Positions 26,072 to 35,689 of a stretch of DNA of 64,000 nucleotides are shown here, piece by piece (position 1 is the first letter of the stretch; every line of letters begins with the position of its first letter). The position numbers and the translations under genes are program-made. The stretch covers positions 244,279-308,278 of the forward strand of contig NZ_JOHY01000003.1 in the NCBI RefSeq assembly GCF_000721495.1. The letters run 5' to 3'. This DNA comes from Streptomyces sp. NRRL F-5123 (lineage in GTDB: Bacteria; Actinomycetota; Actinomycetes; Streptomycetales; Streptomycetaceae). Below the pieces are notes generated by a model. The model did no database searches. It worked only from the letters and a program-made list of their open reading frames with translations, and had not been told where the DNA came from.

Positions 26072-26803
26072 CTACGTCCAGCAGGCCACGAAGTACCCGA
26101 CGCCGTAGGGCGCGCCCTCGTGGAGCAACTGGCCGCCCAGGTGCGCGTCCGCCGCAGCGCCCGCCAGTACCTGGAAGGGCGCGCGCCCTGCCACCCGCAG
26201 GTCCGCCGCGAGCGCTGCGTCGAGGCCCGCCAGGGCGTCGGCGTCCGCGGTGGCCAGGGCACCCGACAGCGCGGCGTCGAAGTCCTCGGCCCGCTCGTCC
26301 AGGTAACCCGGTGCCTTGACCGTCCGGCATGCGCTGCCGTCGCCCATGACCAGCAGTGCGACCCGCTCGGCGGAAGCGGCGGCGGCTCGTCCCTCCGCCG
26401 CGCAGCGTCCGGGATCCAGCGCCTCCCCCACGGCCAGCCCGGTCGTCTCCCCGGCGCTCCAGCCCCGCAGCAGCCAGGCGGCCACCGCGAGCGACGGCGG
26501 CAGGGGCGCGTCGTCGGCCGCAACGGTGCCCGGCTCGTCCGCGGCGCCCGGCGCCAGGCCCAGCCGTACGTCGAGCGCGACGCCGAAGACCCGGAAGCCG
26601 CCGCGCGCACCGGCGGGGAAGGCGCGGCTTCCCGCTCCGTCCTCGGGCCCGACCACCACCAGCCGGTCGGGCCGGGAGGCAGCCAGCAGTCCGACGGCGT
26701 CCGTACAAGCCTCCCGCAGCGCGTCCAGCTCGGGCGCGGCACCGGCCGCCACCTCGGGGACCAGCAGCGGCGGGCAGGGACAGACGGCGGCGGCAACCAG
26801 CAT
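26072..26803 (-). CDS. Class III extradiol dioxygenase-fold protein without metal ligands
   Basis: The 243-residue protein has the LigB-like fold pattern: MLVAAAVCPCPPLLVPEVA at the N-terminus, RLVVVGPEDG in the second strand, LLVMGDGSACRTVKAPGYL, and a C-terminal YGVGYFVACW. In active LigB-type enzymes these places carry His metal ligands (C-P-H-P-P, P-H-G and S-H). Here they are Cys-Pro-Cys-Pro, PEDG and SACR, so all three are missing and extradiol cleavage is unlikely. The start is ATG 26803 with TAGGG 8 nt upstream; GTG 26812 is possible but has no room for an RBS. It follows miaB on the same strand. Confidence 0.75.
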   Translation of the reverse strand: MLVAAAVCPCPPLLVPEVAAGAAPELDALREACTDAVGLLAASRPDRLVVVGPEDGAGSRAFPAGARGGFRVFGVALDVRLGLAPGAADEPGTVAADDAPLPPSLAVAAWLLRGWSAGETTGLAVGEALDPGRCAAEGRAAAASAERVALLVMGDGSACRTVKAPGYLDERAEDFDAALSGALATADADALAGLDAALAADLRVAGRAPFQVLAGAAADAHLGGQLLHEGAPYGVGYFVACWT

Positions 26804-26848
26804 GATCGACACCCTACCGCCGGGCCCCGACAGCGGCCCCGGACCGCG

Positions 26849-28339
26849 TCAGCAGACGGAGCAGCCGTCCGCTGCAGCGGCGGGCACGGACGCCGGGGCG
26901 CCGATCGCCGGCATGCCCAGCATGACCCCGGCCGGGGCCTGTGCGGCAGCCGCCGTGCGCCGCTCCCACGCGTCGCCGGCGCGTGTGCGCCGCACGGCCT
27001 GCGCAGGGCGCTCGGCGAGCAGGTGGTGCGGGGCGGCGTAGGTGATCTCGACCGTGACCATGTCGCCGGGCCGGACCGGCTGCCCCTCGGGGCGCTCGAA
27101 GTGCACGAGGCGGTTGTCGGGCGCGCGCCCGGACAGCCGCCGCGTCGCCTCGTCCTTGCGGCCCTCGCCTTCCGCGACGAGCACCTCGACGGTGCGGCCC
27201 ACTTGCTTCCTGTTCTCCCCCCAGGAGATCTCCTCCTGCAGCGCCACCAGGCGCTCGTACCGCTCCTGGACGACGGCCTTGGGGATCTGCCCGTCCATCT
27301 CGGCAGCGGGGGTGCCGGGCCGCTTGCTGTACTGGAAGGTGAAGGCCTGGGCGAAGCGCGCTTCGCGCACGACGTGGAGGGTCTGCTCGAAGTCCTCCTC
27401 GGTCTCGCCCGGGAAGCCCACGATGATGTCGGTGGTGATGGCGGCGTCCGGCATGGCGGCGCGCACCTTCTCGATGATGCCCAGGTACCGGTCCTGCCGG
27501 TAGGAGCGGCGCATCGCCCGCAGCACCCGGTCGGAGCCGGACTGGAGCGGCATGTGCAGCTGGTGCATCACGTTGGGCGTCTCGGCCATGGCCGCGATGA
27601 CGTCGTCGGTGAAATCCCGCGGGTGCGGGGAGGTGAAGCGGATCCGCTCCAGGCCCTCGACCGCGCCGGTGGCCCGGAGCAGCTTGCCGAAGGCCTCACG
27701 GTCGCCCATGTCGGAGCCGTACGCGTTGACGTTCTGGCCGAGCAGCGTGACCTCGATCACGCCCTCGCCGACCAGCGCCTCGACCTCGGCGAGGACGTCG
27801 CCGGGCCGGCGGTCCTTCTCCTTGCCGCGCAGCGCGGGCACGATGCAGAAGGTGCACGTGTTGTTGCAGCCCACGGAGATCGCCACCCACGCGGCATAGG
27901 CCGACTCGCGGCGCGAGGGCAGCGTCGAGGGGAAGGTCTCCAGCGACTCGGCAATCTCCACCTGCGCCTCGTCGGCGATCCTGGCCCGCTCCAGCAGCAC
28001 CGGCAACTGTCCGATGTTGTGGGTGCCGAAGACGACGTCGACCCAGGGCGCTCGCTTCACGATCGTGTCGCGGTCCTTCTGCGCGAGGCAGCCGCCGACA
28101 GCGATCTGCATTCCCGGCCGAGCAGCCTTCTTCGGCACGAGCTGTCCGAGGTTGCCGTAGAGCCGGTTGTCGGCGTTCTCCCGCACCGCGCAGGTGTTGA
28201 AGACGACGACGTCCGCGCCGTCCGAGCCCTGGGGCGCCCGGACGTAGCCGGCGTCCTCCAGGAGACCGGACAGCCGCTCGGAGTCGTGGACGTTCATCTG
28301 GCACCCGTAGGTGCGGACCTCGTAAGTACGCGCGCTCAT
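26849..28339 (-). CDS. miaB: tRNA-2-methylthio-N6-dimethylallyladenosine synthase
   Basis: The 496-residue radical SAM methylthiotransferase acts on the i6A37 made by MiaA. The UPF0004 domain has three cysteines (TYGCQMN at residue 13, [15 protein letters not shown]). The radical SAM cluster is CNNTCTFC, followed by [17 protein letters not shown] domain is at about 385-450. The last about 50 residues are a low-complexity tail ending DGCSVC. The start is ATG 28339; a longer open frame to 28636 lies opposite the next gene and is not supported. Confidence 0.96.
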   Translation of the reverse strand: MSARTYEVRTYGCQMNVHDSERLSGLLEDAGYVRAPQGSDGADVVVFNTCAVRENADNRLYGNLGQLVPKKAARPGMQIAVGGCLAQKDRDTIVKRAPWVDVVFGTHNIGQLPVLLERARIADEAQVEIAESLETFPSTLPSRRESAYAAWVAISVGCNNTCTFCIVPALRGKEKDRRPGDVLAEVEALVGEGVIEVTLLGQNVNAYGSDMGDREAFGKLLRATGAVEGLERIRFTSPHPRDFTDDVIAAMAETPNVMHQLHMPLQSGSDRVLRAMRRSYRQDRYLGIIEKVRAAMPDAAITTDIIVGFPGETEEDFEQTLHVVREARFAQAFTFQYSKRPGTPAAEMDGQIPKAVVQERYERLVALQEEISWGENRKQVGRTVEVLVAEGEGRKDEATRRLSGRAPDNRLVHFERPEGQPVRPGDMVTVEITYAAPHHLLAERPAQAVRRTRAGDAWERRTAAAAQAPAGVMLGMPAIGAPASVPAAAADGCSVC

Positions 28340-28457
28340 AACAATGAACCAGAGTACGTGCTCTCCCGGCCGCGCCGCCTCCCGCTTGTGGACAACTCCC
28401 GGCGGCCGGGCGGCGGCCCTTCCCCCGCACCGCCGCCGCCTGGCAGGATCCCTGGCC

Positions 28458-29474
28458 ATGGACCGTCGCGTACTTCGCCTGTTCTGGCCGCGGGGCCGCC
28501 GGGCCAGCCTGCGGCGCGGTGTGCAGGGCGGGCTGGGCGCGGCCCTGGCGCTGGCTCTGCTGGTCTGGTGGCTGGTGCCGTCGGACGGCCCGTCGTATCC
28601 GCACCGGCCGGTGTCCTTCGCGACCGGCGTCGCCAACGGCGTCTACGAGAAGTACGGGATGCTTCTGCAGGGCGATCTGCGGACGGCGCTGCCCGGGGTG
28701 CGGGTCACCCTGGAGCACACCGAGGGCTCGGTCGACAACATCAAGCGGGTCGCCTCCGGCCGTTCGGACTTCACGATCGCCGCCGCCGACGCGGTGGCCA
28801 GCTACGGCGGGCCGGGCAAGTCGCGACTGCGCGCCGTCGCCCGGCTCTACGACGACTACATGCAGCTGATCGTGCCGCGCGACTCCCCGGTCCGGTCGAT
28901 CCGGGACCTGCGCGGCATGACCGTCGGCGTCGGCCAGGCCGACTCCGGGGTCAGCCTCATCACCCACCGGCTCTTCAAGGCCGCGGGCATGGACATAACC
29001 AAGGACGTCACCGCGGTACCTGTCGGCATCGACCAGGCACCTGCCATGCTGCTCGGCGGCAGGCTCGACGCGTTCTTCTGGTCCGGCGGACTGCCGACGG
29101 CCGCCATCACGGCCATGGCCACGCCGGTGGCGCGGATCAGGCTCGTCCAGCTCGGCGACCTGGTGGCGCCGCTGCACGCGATGGGGTCGGAGATGGCGTA
29201 CTACCGCCAGGCCGCCATGCCGGCCGACGCATATCCCTCGGTGCAGGACGACAAGGCGGTCCCCACCGTCGCGGTGCCCAACCTGCTGATCACCACCGAC
29301 CGGGCGGACGCCGGACTGGTCGAGCGGCTGACCCGGGCGGTGATCGACAGCCGGGACGCGATCGGCACCGTGGTGCACGCGGCCCAGCTGGTGGACCTGC
29401 GCACCGCGGTCTTCACCGACCCGCTGCCGCTGCACCAGGGCGCGGTGCGCTACTACCGCTCGGTGAAGCTCTGA
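28458..29474 (+). CDS. Membrane-anchored TAXI-family (TRAP-type) solute-binding protein
   Basis: The 338-residue protein starts [15 protein letters not shown], then has one hydrophobic segment (about 20-42) with positive residues before it and no cleavage or lipobox motif, so it is probably anchored with the binding domain outside. The domain has TAXI-type motifs: [49 protein letters not shown] and [12 protein letters not shown]. No TRAP permease (DctQ/DctM) lies near. It is convergent, with 8 nt between stops, with a sensor kinase of the TctE type. I infer that it may serve as a ligand sensor for that kinase. Confidence 0.88.
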   Translation: MDRRVLRLFWPRGRRASLRRGVQGGLGAALALALLVWWLVPSDGPSYPHRPVSFATGVANGVYEKYGMLLQGDLRTALPGVRVTLEHTEGSVDNIKRVASGRSDFTIAAADAVASYGGPGKSRLRAVARLYDDYMQLIVPRDSPVRSIRDLRGMTVGVGQADSGVSLITHRLFKAAGMDITKDVTAVPVGIDQAPAMLLGGRLDAFFWSGGLPTAAITAMATPVARIRLVQLGDLVAPLHAMGSEMAYYRQAAMPADAYPSVQDDKAVPTVAVPNLLITTDRADAGLVERLTRAVIDSRDAIGTVVHAAQLVDLRTAVFTDPLPLHQGAVRYYRSVKL

Positions 29475-29486
29475 GGGCCCCCTCAG
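29471..29486. terminator. Small hairpin across the two convergent stop codons
   Basis: Arms 29471-29477 and 29480-29486 (CTGAGGG/CCCTCAG) are perfect. The hairpin includes both stop codons, so it may be a weak bidirectional terminator. Confidence 0.45.
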
Positions 29487-30910
29487 GGCGCGGGAGCCGT
29501 CCGCGGCACCGTGAGGGTCACCCGGAGCCCGGTGGGCTCGTGGTGCCCGTACGCGATCGCGCCGCCGCCCTGCCGCAGCAGGGACCGCGCGATCGACAGG
29601 CCGAGCCCGGAGCCCTGCACGTTCTGGTGCCGCGGGCTGCGCCAGAACCGGTCGCCGATCCTCGCCAGTTCGTCGTCGGCCAGGCCCGGTCCGCCGTCGG
29701 TGACCACCACGGCGGCGGCGTCACCGCCGGCCTCCACCACGACGCCGACCCCGGCTCCCGCCGGGGTGAACTTGATCGCGTTGTCCAGTACGGCATCCAG
29801 CGCACTGGACAGGGCCACGGCGTCCGCCCACCCGGTCACCCCCGCGCCGTCCGGCGGCGGCCCGGCGAAGTCCAGCCCGACGCACGCCCGGTCGGCCACC
29901 GGGCGCCACGCGGCCGTACGCGTACGGACCAGGGCCCCCACGTCGATCATTTCCGGACGGCCTCCCGAGCTCTCGGCGACGGCGAGGCCCAGCAGGTCGT
30001 CGAGCACCTGGGCCAGCCGCAGGCCCTCCTCCTTGACCGCCTCGGCCTCGGTGTGGCCCTCGGGCAGTTCCAGGCCCAGCAGCTCGATCCGCAGCAGCAG
30101 CGCGGAGAGCGGGTTGCGAAGTTGGTGGGAGGCGTCGGCGACGAAGGCACGCTGCTGGTCGAGCACGGCCTCGACGTTGTCGGCCATCTCGTTGAAGGAG
30201 CGAACCAGCCGGCGCAGCTCGGGCGGCCCGCCGGTCGCCCGGACCCGGGATTTCATCCGGCCGGTGGCGATGTCGTGGGTGACCCGGTCCAGTTTCGCGA
30301 CCGGCAGCAGCACCCAGGCGGTCAGCCGCACCGCGCACAGCACGGCGATGACCATGGCGGCGAACTCCCCGGCCGCGAGCAGCATCCATCCGTGCAGGAT
30401 GCGCGAGCGCAGGGCTCCGGTGGGGGAATCGGTCACGACGACCGCCACGACGTCGCCGTCCCGCACGATCGGCGACGCAATGGCCAGCCTGCGGTGCTGC
30501 CACGGCCAGACCTGCGCCGGGTCGTGAGCGCGCCGGCCCAGCAGTGCCGACTCGTAGGCGTCGTAGAGTTCGCCCTCCGCCGGCAGCCGCCACTTCTCGG
30601 GCGCCTCGGCCATGGCGGCGCTGTCGCGGTAGAAGACACCGGCACTGATGCCGTACAGCTGCTGGTAGCGGGCGAGTTCCGTGCGCAATGTATGCAGCCT
30701 CTCGCCGTCCACGCTGTCGACCATCGACTGCTCCTCGTTCCGCGCGGTGACGAACTGGGCCAGCGCGGCGAAGCGCGTGGTGTCGTCGATCCGGTCGACG
30801 ACGACGCGCTGCTGCTGGGCGGCGGCCTGGCTGACGGCGAGCGGGATGCCGAGGGCCAGCAGGACACCCGCCATCAGCACGATGAGCAGCGGGAGCAGTC
30901 GGGAACGCAC
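29483..30910 (-). CDS. Sensor histidine kinase (SCO5784-like)
   Basis: The 475-residue kinase has a membrane segment at about 5-25, an extracytoplasmic region of about 150 residues, a second membrane segment (about 172-200), a HAMP domain (VAKLDRVTHDIATGRMKSRV), the phospho-accepting His in FVADASHQLRNPLSALLLRI (about 262), and a HATPase domain with DNAIKFTPAGAG, DGGPGL and GSGLGLSIA. It is 27 nt after its response regulator gene. Start is GTG 30910. From memory it matches the S. coelicolor SCO5784/5785 system, reported to affect antibiotic timing and protein secretion. Signal is unknown. Confidence 0.92.
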   Translation of the reverse strand: MRSRLLPLLIVLMAGVLLALGIPLAVSQAAAQQQRVVVDRIDDTTRFAALAQFVTARNEEQSMVDSVDGERLHTLRTELARYQQLYGISAGVFYRDSAAMAEAPEKWRLPAEGELYDAYESALLGRRAHDPAQVWPWQHRRLAIASPIVRDGDVVAVVVTDSPTGALRSRILHGWMLLAAGEFAAMVIAVLCAVRLTAWVLLPVAKLDRVTHDIATGRMKSRVRATGGPPELRRLVRSFNEMADNVEAVLDQQRAFVADASHQLRNPLSALLLRIELLGLELPEGHTEAEAVKEEGLRLAQVLDDLLGLAVAESSGGRPEMIDVGALVRTRTAAWRPVADRACVGLDFAGPPPDGAGVTGWADAVALSSALDAVLDNAIKFTPAGAGVGVVVEAGGDAAAVVVTDGGPGLADDELARIGDRFWRSPRHQNVQGSGLGLSIARSLLRQGGGAIAYGHHEPTGLRVTLTVPRTAPAP

Positions 30911-30937
30911 AGTCGGGAACCGGGGGCGCGGGGCGGG

Positions 30938-31690
30938 TCAGCCGGCCGGCGGGACGACGAGCCGGTAGCCCACGCCGCGCACGGTCTCGATCATGGCCGG
31001 GACACGGAGTTTGGACCGCAGGGACGCCACATGGACCTCCAGGGTGCGGCCTGTACCCTCCCACGCGGTACGCCACACCTCGCTGATGATCTGCTCGCGA
31101 CGGAAGACCACTCCGGGGTGTCCGGCGAGCAGCGCCAGCAGGTCGAACTCCTTCCGCGTCAGCACGACCGCTTCACCCTCGACGGTGACCCTGCGGGTGG
31201 CCGGTTCGATGGCCATCGGCCCCAGCTGCAGCCGGGTGCGCGGTGCGGGGGGCGCAGCGGTCTGCGCCGTGCCGCCCGGTGTACCACCGCCAGGAGCAGG
31301 TGCGCCGACGCTCTCCGGGCGCAGCGGCGGGCGACGGCTGACGGCGTGGATGCGGGCGAGCAGCTCGCCGGTGTCGTACGGCTTGACGACGTAGTCGTCG
31401 GCACCCAGGTTGAGGCCGTGGATGCGGGAGCGGACGTCCGCGCGTGCGGTGACCATGATCACCGGTGTCGCGGTCCTGCGCCGGATCCGGCTGCACACCT
31501 CGAAGCCGTCCTGGTCCGGCAGGCCGAGGTCGAGCAGGACGCAGTCGAACGCGGGCCCGCCGTCCGGCAGCAGGGCCTGGATCGCCTCCTCGCCGCTGCG
31601 CGCGTGCCTGACGTCGAATCCGTGCTTGCCGAGGAGCGCCGAGACGGCCGCGGCAACCCGGTCGTCGTCCTCCACCAGCAGCAGCCGCAT
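30938..31690 (-). CDS. OmpR/PhoB-type response regulator (SCO5785-like)
   Basis: The 250-residue regulator has an N-terminal receiver domain with acidic pocket EDDD (7-10), phospho-acceptor Asp54 in VLLDLGLPDQDGF, Thr in MVTARAD and Lys in VVKPYD. A linker of about 40 residues with Gly/Ala/Pro leads to a winged-helix DNA-binding domain (RKEFDLLALLAGHPGVVFRR; EVHVASLRSKL). The start ATG 31690 has GGAGGAGT about 8 nt upstream. It is the first gene of the operon with the kinase. It is divergent from the FAD monooxygenase gene. Confidence 0.93.
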   Translation of the reverse strand: MRLLLVEDDDRVAAAVSALLGKHGFDVRHARSGEEAIQALLPDGGPAFDCVLLDLGLPDQDGFEVCSRIRRRTATPVIMVTARADVRSRIHGLNLGADDYVVKPYDTGELLARIHAVSRRPPLRPESVGAPAPGGGTPGGTAQTAAPPAPRTRLQLGPMAIEPATRRVTVEGEAVVLTRKEFDLLALLAGHPGVVFRREQIISEVWRTAWEGTGRTLEVHVASLRSKLRVPAMIETVRGVGYRLVVPPAG

Positions 31691-32016
31691 CTGTGCCACT
31701 CCTCCTTCTGTCGCCTGCGCGTCCGGCGGGGGCACCCGGCTCGCCGGGCGGACGACGCCCGGCGTACGGTACGCGCCGGTCCCCTTCGCTTCTCGTGACG
31801 GCATCCACCCCGATCCGGCGGGGGTGCGTCAAGGGGGTACCGGCTCGTGGTGCGGACCGTTACCGACCCGGTACGCGTCCCGAGCGCCGTCCGGTGTGCG
31901 CCGGTGCGCCCGCTGTGCCGCGCTCGCACCGCGCCGACGTGCGACTGTCGCTTGACGTGGGCAGGCGCAGTGAGTTGCATACGCTTTGTGACCGCACTCC
32001 TTCCGGGGGCCGCTGA
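31691..32016. other. Divergent promoter region between response regulator and FAD monooxygenase
   Basis: This 326-nt region has no gene. On the rightward side TTGACG (31952-31957) and TTGCAT (31975-31980) with a 17-nt spacer resemble a housekeeping promoter. The rest is GC-rich with several direct repeats of CCGGT. I see no known operator. Confidence 0.4.
31952..31980 (+). promoter_or_regulatory. Possible housekeeping promoter of the FAD monooxygenase gene
   Basis: TTGACG, a 17-nt spacer, then TTGCAT. It lies 37 nt before the GTG start. The -10 element is a poor match, so the call is tentative. Confidence 0.35.
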
Positions 32017-33738
32017 GTGGACCCGGTGATCGTGGCGGGGGCAGGCCCGGTCGGCCTGACCCTCGCCCTCGCGCTGGCCCGTCGTGACGTCCCCGTCATC
32101 CTGCTGGACGAGGCGGAGGTGATCGCCGACGCCGAGGGGCTGCGGCGCTCGCGCACCGCCGTGCTCGGCCCGGCAGCAGCCGCGCTGGTCGGGCGGCTCG
32201 GTTACCCGGGCGTCCACAACGAGGGCGCGGCCTGGAAGGGCTGGCGTACGGTCCGCAGACGCGCGGAGGTGACGCGGCTCGAATTCGCGGCGGACGACGC
32301 GCCCGTGCACATCGCACAGCACCGGTTGGAGGACGGGCTGCGGCAGGCTCTGCTGGGCTGCGGCTCGGTCCGGATCGTGGCCGGCTGCCGGGTGGACGCG
32401 GTGGAGCAGGACGCGCGCGGCGTCACTGTGCACACCCGCGGCTCGCACGAAACCTGGTGGCGGGGCAGTTTCCTGGTGGGGTGCGACGGGCCGCGGTCGA
32501 CGGTCCGCAAGCTGCTCGGGGTGCGCTTCCCCGGCCGGACGGCGGTGGACCGGCACGCCGTGGCGGTCGTGCGGGCCGAGCTGCCCGAGCCCGGCGTGGC
32601 CCTGCTGCACCGCGACCCGCCGGGCGCGCCGGCCGGGCAGGAGGTGACGGCGCGCCCGTTGCCGGGGGGGCTGTGGCGGCTGGACTGGCTGCTGCCGGTG
32701 CAGGCCCGCGCGCTGACTCCGGACGCGCTGGTGGAACGGCTGCGCGGCACGCTCGCGGGGTGGTGCGGCAGCGTGGTGCCTTACGAGGTCGTGGGCTCGG
32801 CGGACTACACCGTGCATCAGCGGCTGGCCCGGCGGTGGCGGATCCGCCGGGTGTTCCTGGCAGGCGATGCCGCGCACGTCATGGGGGCGCTGGGGGCGCA
32901 GAGCGTCGAGGAGGGGCTGCGGGACGCGGAGAACCTGTCCTGGAAGTTGGCCCTGGCGTGGCACGACGGTGCGTCGAAGGTGCTGCTGGACAGCTACGAG
33001 GCCGAGCGGCGCGGGGCGGTGGGGAGCCGGCTGAGGGCCACCGACCAGGCCCTTCCGCTGCTGCGGGCGAGTGGTGGGTGGCAGACGGTCCGCCAGTCGC
33101 TGCTGTCGGGATCGGCGCGCGGCCACGCGGAATTGCTGACCGACAGCCACCTGGGGCGGGGTACGTCCGCCGCTTCCCGGGTCTACGCGCGCTCGCCGCT
33201 CGCCGTGCCCGCGGCGCAGTCCGGCAGCGGCAGGGCGGGCGCGTCGCCGCTGGTGGCCGGGTGCGACACGCCTCCGGGCGGGCGGGTCGACGACGTGCCG
33301 GTGACGGCGCTCGACGGTACGGTCGGGCGCCTGCGGGACCGGCTGGGCCGGGGACTCGTGGTCCTGCTGGTCGCGCCGGGCACAGGGGTGTGGGAGAGCA
33401 GGCACTGGCTGACGGCCGGGCTGATGCCCCGGCTGGCGTCGGCGGTCGCGGCACTGCCCACGGCAGCCGAGCTGCTGGTCACCGAGTCCTATCCGGGGGC
33501 GACGGCGCACAGCGTGCTGCTCATCCGGCCGGACGGGCATCTGGTCACGGCGATGGTCGGCTGCCGTCCGGCCGAGCTGTACTCGTACGCCGATCTGGCA
33601 CGCGGCGGCCCGCCGACGGCCGTGGGCGGCGACATCGGCGAGGGCGTGGACGGCACGGACGACGGTCAGCCCGACGCCACCGACCGCATGCCGCAGGACG
33701 GGTCGGCGGGCGCCCGGGTCAGCGGGCGCACCCCGTAG
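32017..33738 (+). CDS. FAD-dependent aromatic monooxygenase-like protein (PheA/TfdB family)
   Basis: The 573-residue flavoprotein has the dinucleotide loop IVAGAGPVGLTLALALARR (5-23), the DG motif FLVGCDGPRSTVRKLLGV (about 150-165), the flavin GD motif VFLAGDAAHVMGALGAQSVE (about 285) and a C-terminal thioredoxin-like domain, as in class A hydroxylases of antibiotic and aromatic pathways. The start is GTG 32017 with GGGGG upstream. It is isolated, between a two-component system and recX, convergent with recX with 15 nt between stops. Substrate is unknown; there is no partner pathway in view. Confidence 0.88.
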   Translation: MDPVIVAGAGPVGLTLALALARRDVPVILLDEAEVIADAEGLRRSRTAVLGPAAAALVGRLGYPGVHNEGAAWKGWRTVRRRAEVTRLEFAADDAPVHIAQHRLEDGLRQALLGCGSVRIVAGCRVDAVEQDARGVTVHTRGSHETWWRGSFLVGCDGPRSTVRKLLGVRFPGRTAVDRHAVAVVRAELPEPGVALLHRDPPGAPAGQEVTARPLPGGLWRLDWLLPVQARALTPDALVERLRGTLAGWCGSVVPYEVVGSADYTVHQRLARRWRIRRVFLAGDAAHVMGALGAQSVEEGLRDAENLSWKLALAWHDGASKVLLDSYEAERRGAVGSRLRATDQALPLLRASGGWQTVRQSLLSGSARGHAELLTDSHLGRGTSAASRVYARSPLAVPAAQSGSGRAGASPLVAGCDTPPGGRVDDVPVTALDGTVGRLRDRLGRGLVVLLVAPGTGVWESRHWLTAGLMPRLASAVAALPTAAELLVTESYPGATAHSVLLIRPDGHLVTAMVGCRPAELYSYADLARGGPPTAVGGDIGEGVDGTDDGQPDATDRMPQDGSAGARVSGRTP

Positions 33739-33753
33739 AAGCCTTCGGCTCAC

Positions 33754-34344
33754 TTACTCCCACGGGTCCGGCCCCGGGGATACGGGCCAGGAGCCGGAGC
33801 CGTCGTCAGCGCCCTCGGCTTCCGCGGCGAGGGCGTCACGGACCACCTTCAGCGCCAGGCCCTCGCCGTAGCCCTTGCGCGCCAGCATGCCGGCCAGCCG
33901 CCGGATCCGGCGGTCGCGGTCCAGGCCGCGGGTGCCGGGAAGCCGGCGGTGGACGAGGGCCCGGGCCGTCTCCTCCTCCTGCTCGGAATCGAGCAGGCCG
34001 ACGGCCTCGGTGACCAGTTCGGCTTCCACTCCGCGGTGGCGCAGCTCCAGCGCGAGCGCCCGGCGGGCAAGGCCGCGCCCACGGTGCCGGGACTCCACCC
34101 AGGCGTTGGCGAACGCCTGGTCGTCGATCAGCCCCACGTCCTGGAATCGTTCCAGGACGCTCTCGGCCACTTCCTCGGGAATCTCCCGCTTGCGCATGGC
34201 GTCGCCAAGCTGCTTGCGCGTACGGGGACTCCCGGTGAGCAGGCGCAGGCACAGCGCCCGCGCCTGCTCCTCGGGACTGAGCGGCGGCTCTTGCGAGGCC
34301 CTCGACTCGGAAGAGCCGCCGCGCTTCTGAGGCCTGCCCGCCAC
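33754..34344 (-). CDS. recX: Recombination regulator RecX
   Basis: The 196-residue RecA modulator is made of three-helix repeats: PEEQARALCLRLLTGSPRTR, RKREIPEEVAESVLERF, FANAWVESRHRGRGLARRAL and RKGYGEGLALKVVRDAL. It inhibits or fine-tunes RecA filaments. The start is GTG 34344, 4 nt after the recA stop, so translation is probably coupled and recX is read from recA transcripts. The longer open frame in the track crosses into recA and is not used. Confidence 0.93.
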   Translation of the reverse strand: MAGRPQKRGGSSESRASQEPPLSPEEQARALCLRLLTGSPRTRKQLGDAMRKREIPEEVAESVLERFQDVGLIDDQAFANAWVESRHRGRGLARRALALELRHRGVEAELVTEAVGLLDSEQEEETARALVHRRLPGTRGLDRDRRIRRLAGMLARKGYGEGLALKVVRDALAAEAEGADDGSGSWPVSPGPDPWE

Positions 34345-34348
34345 GGCG

Positions 34349-35461
<1,113 letters not shown>

Positions 35462-35635
35462 GGGTTCCACCCGGGATGTCTGGTTCGATCGCTTCACGTC
35501 CACGACGCTAGCGCCTGCCACTGACAACGCGCCGGGAGCGTCGCTCCGACCTGTGGATAACTTGGGCGGTTCCGGCCCGTCATCCGGCCGGGATTCGTGC
35601 CGCCGACGCGGAAAATCGGTCCGCGTCCACCCATC

Positions 35636-35649
35636 AGAATGGATGTTCG
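35636..35649 (-). promoter_or_regulatory. Degenerate SOS box of recA
   Basis: On the recA strand this reads CGAACATCCATTCT. It matches the LexA consensus in the left arm and departs at two positions in the right arm. From memory the same degenerate box (GAACATCCATTC) is described in the S. lividans recA promoter. Confidence 0.75.
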
Positions 35650-35689
35650 ATTTCCGTGTCAAGCGACCCACCGGGGGACGTCCGTGCCG

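Noticed and set aside
26120..31798. A 1892-codon open frame on the plus strand, longest in the window
   Set aside because: It runs opposite to or across several well-supported genes (LigB-like, miaB, TAXI, histidine kinase, response regulator), has low-complexity Arg/Gly/Ala-rich sequence and no domain; a GC-skewed codon shadow.
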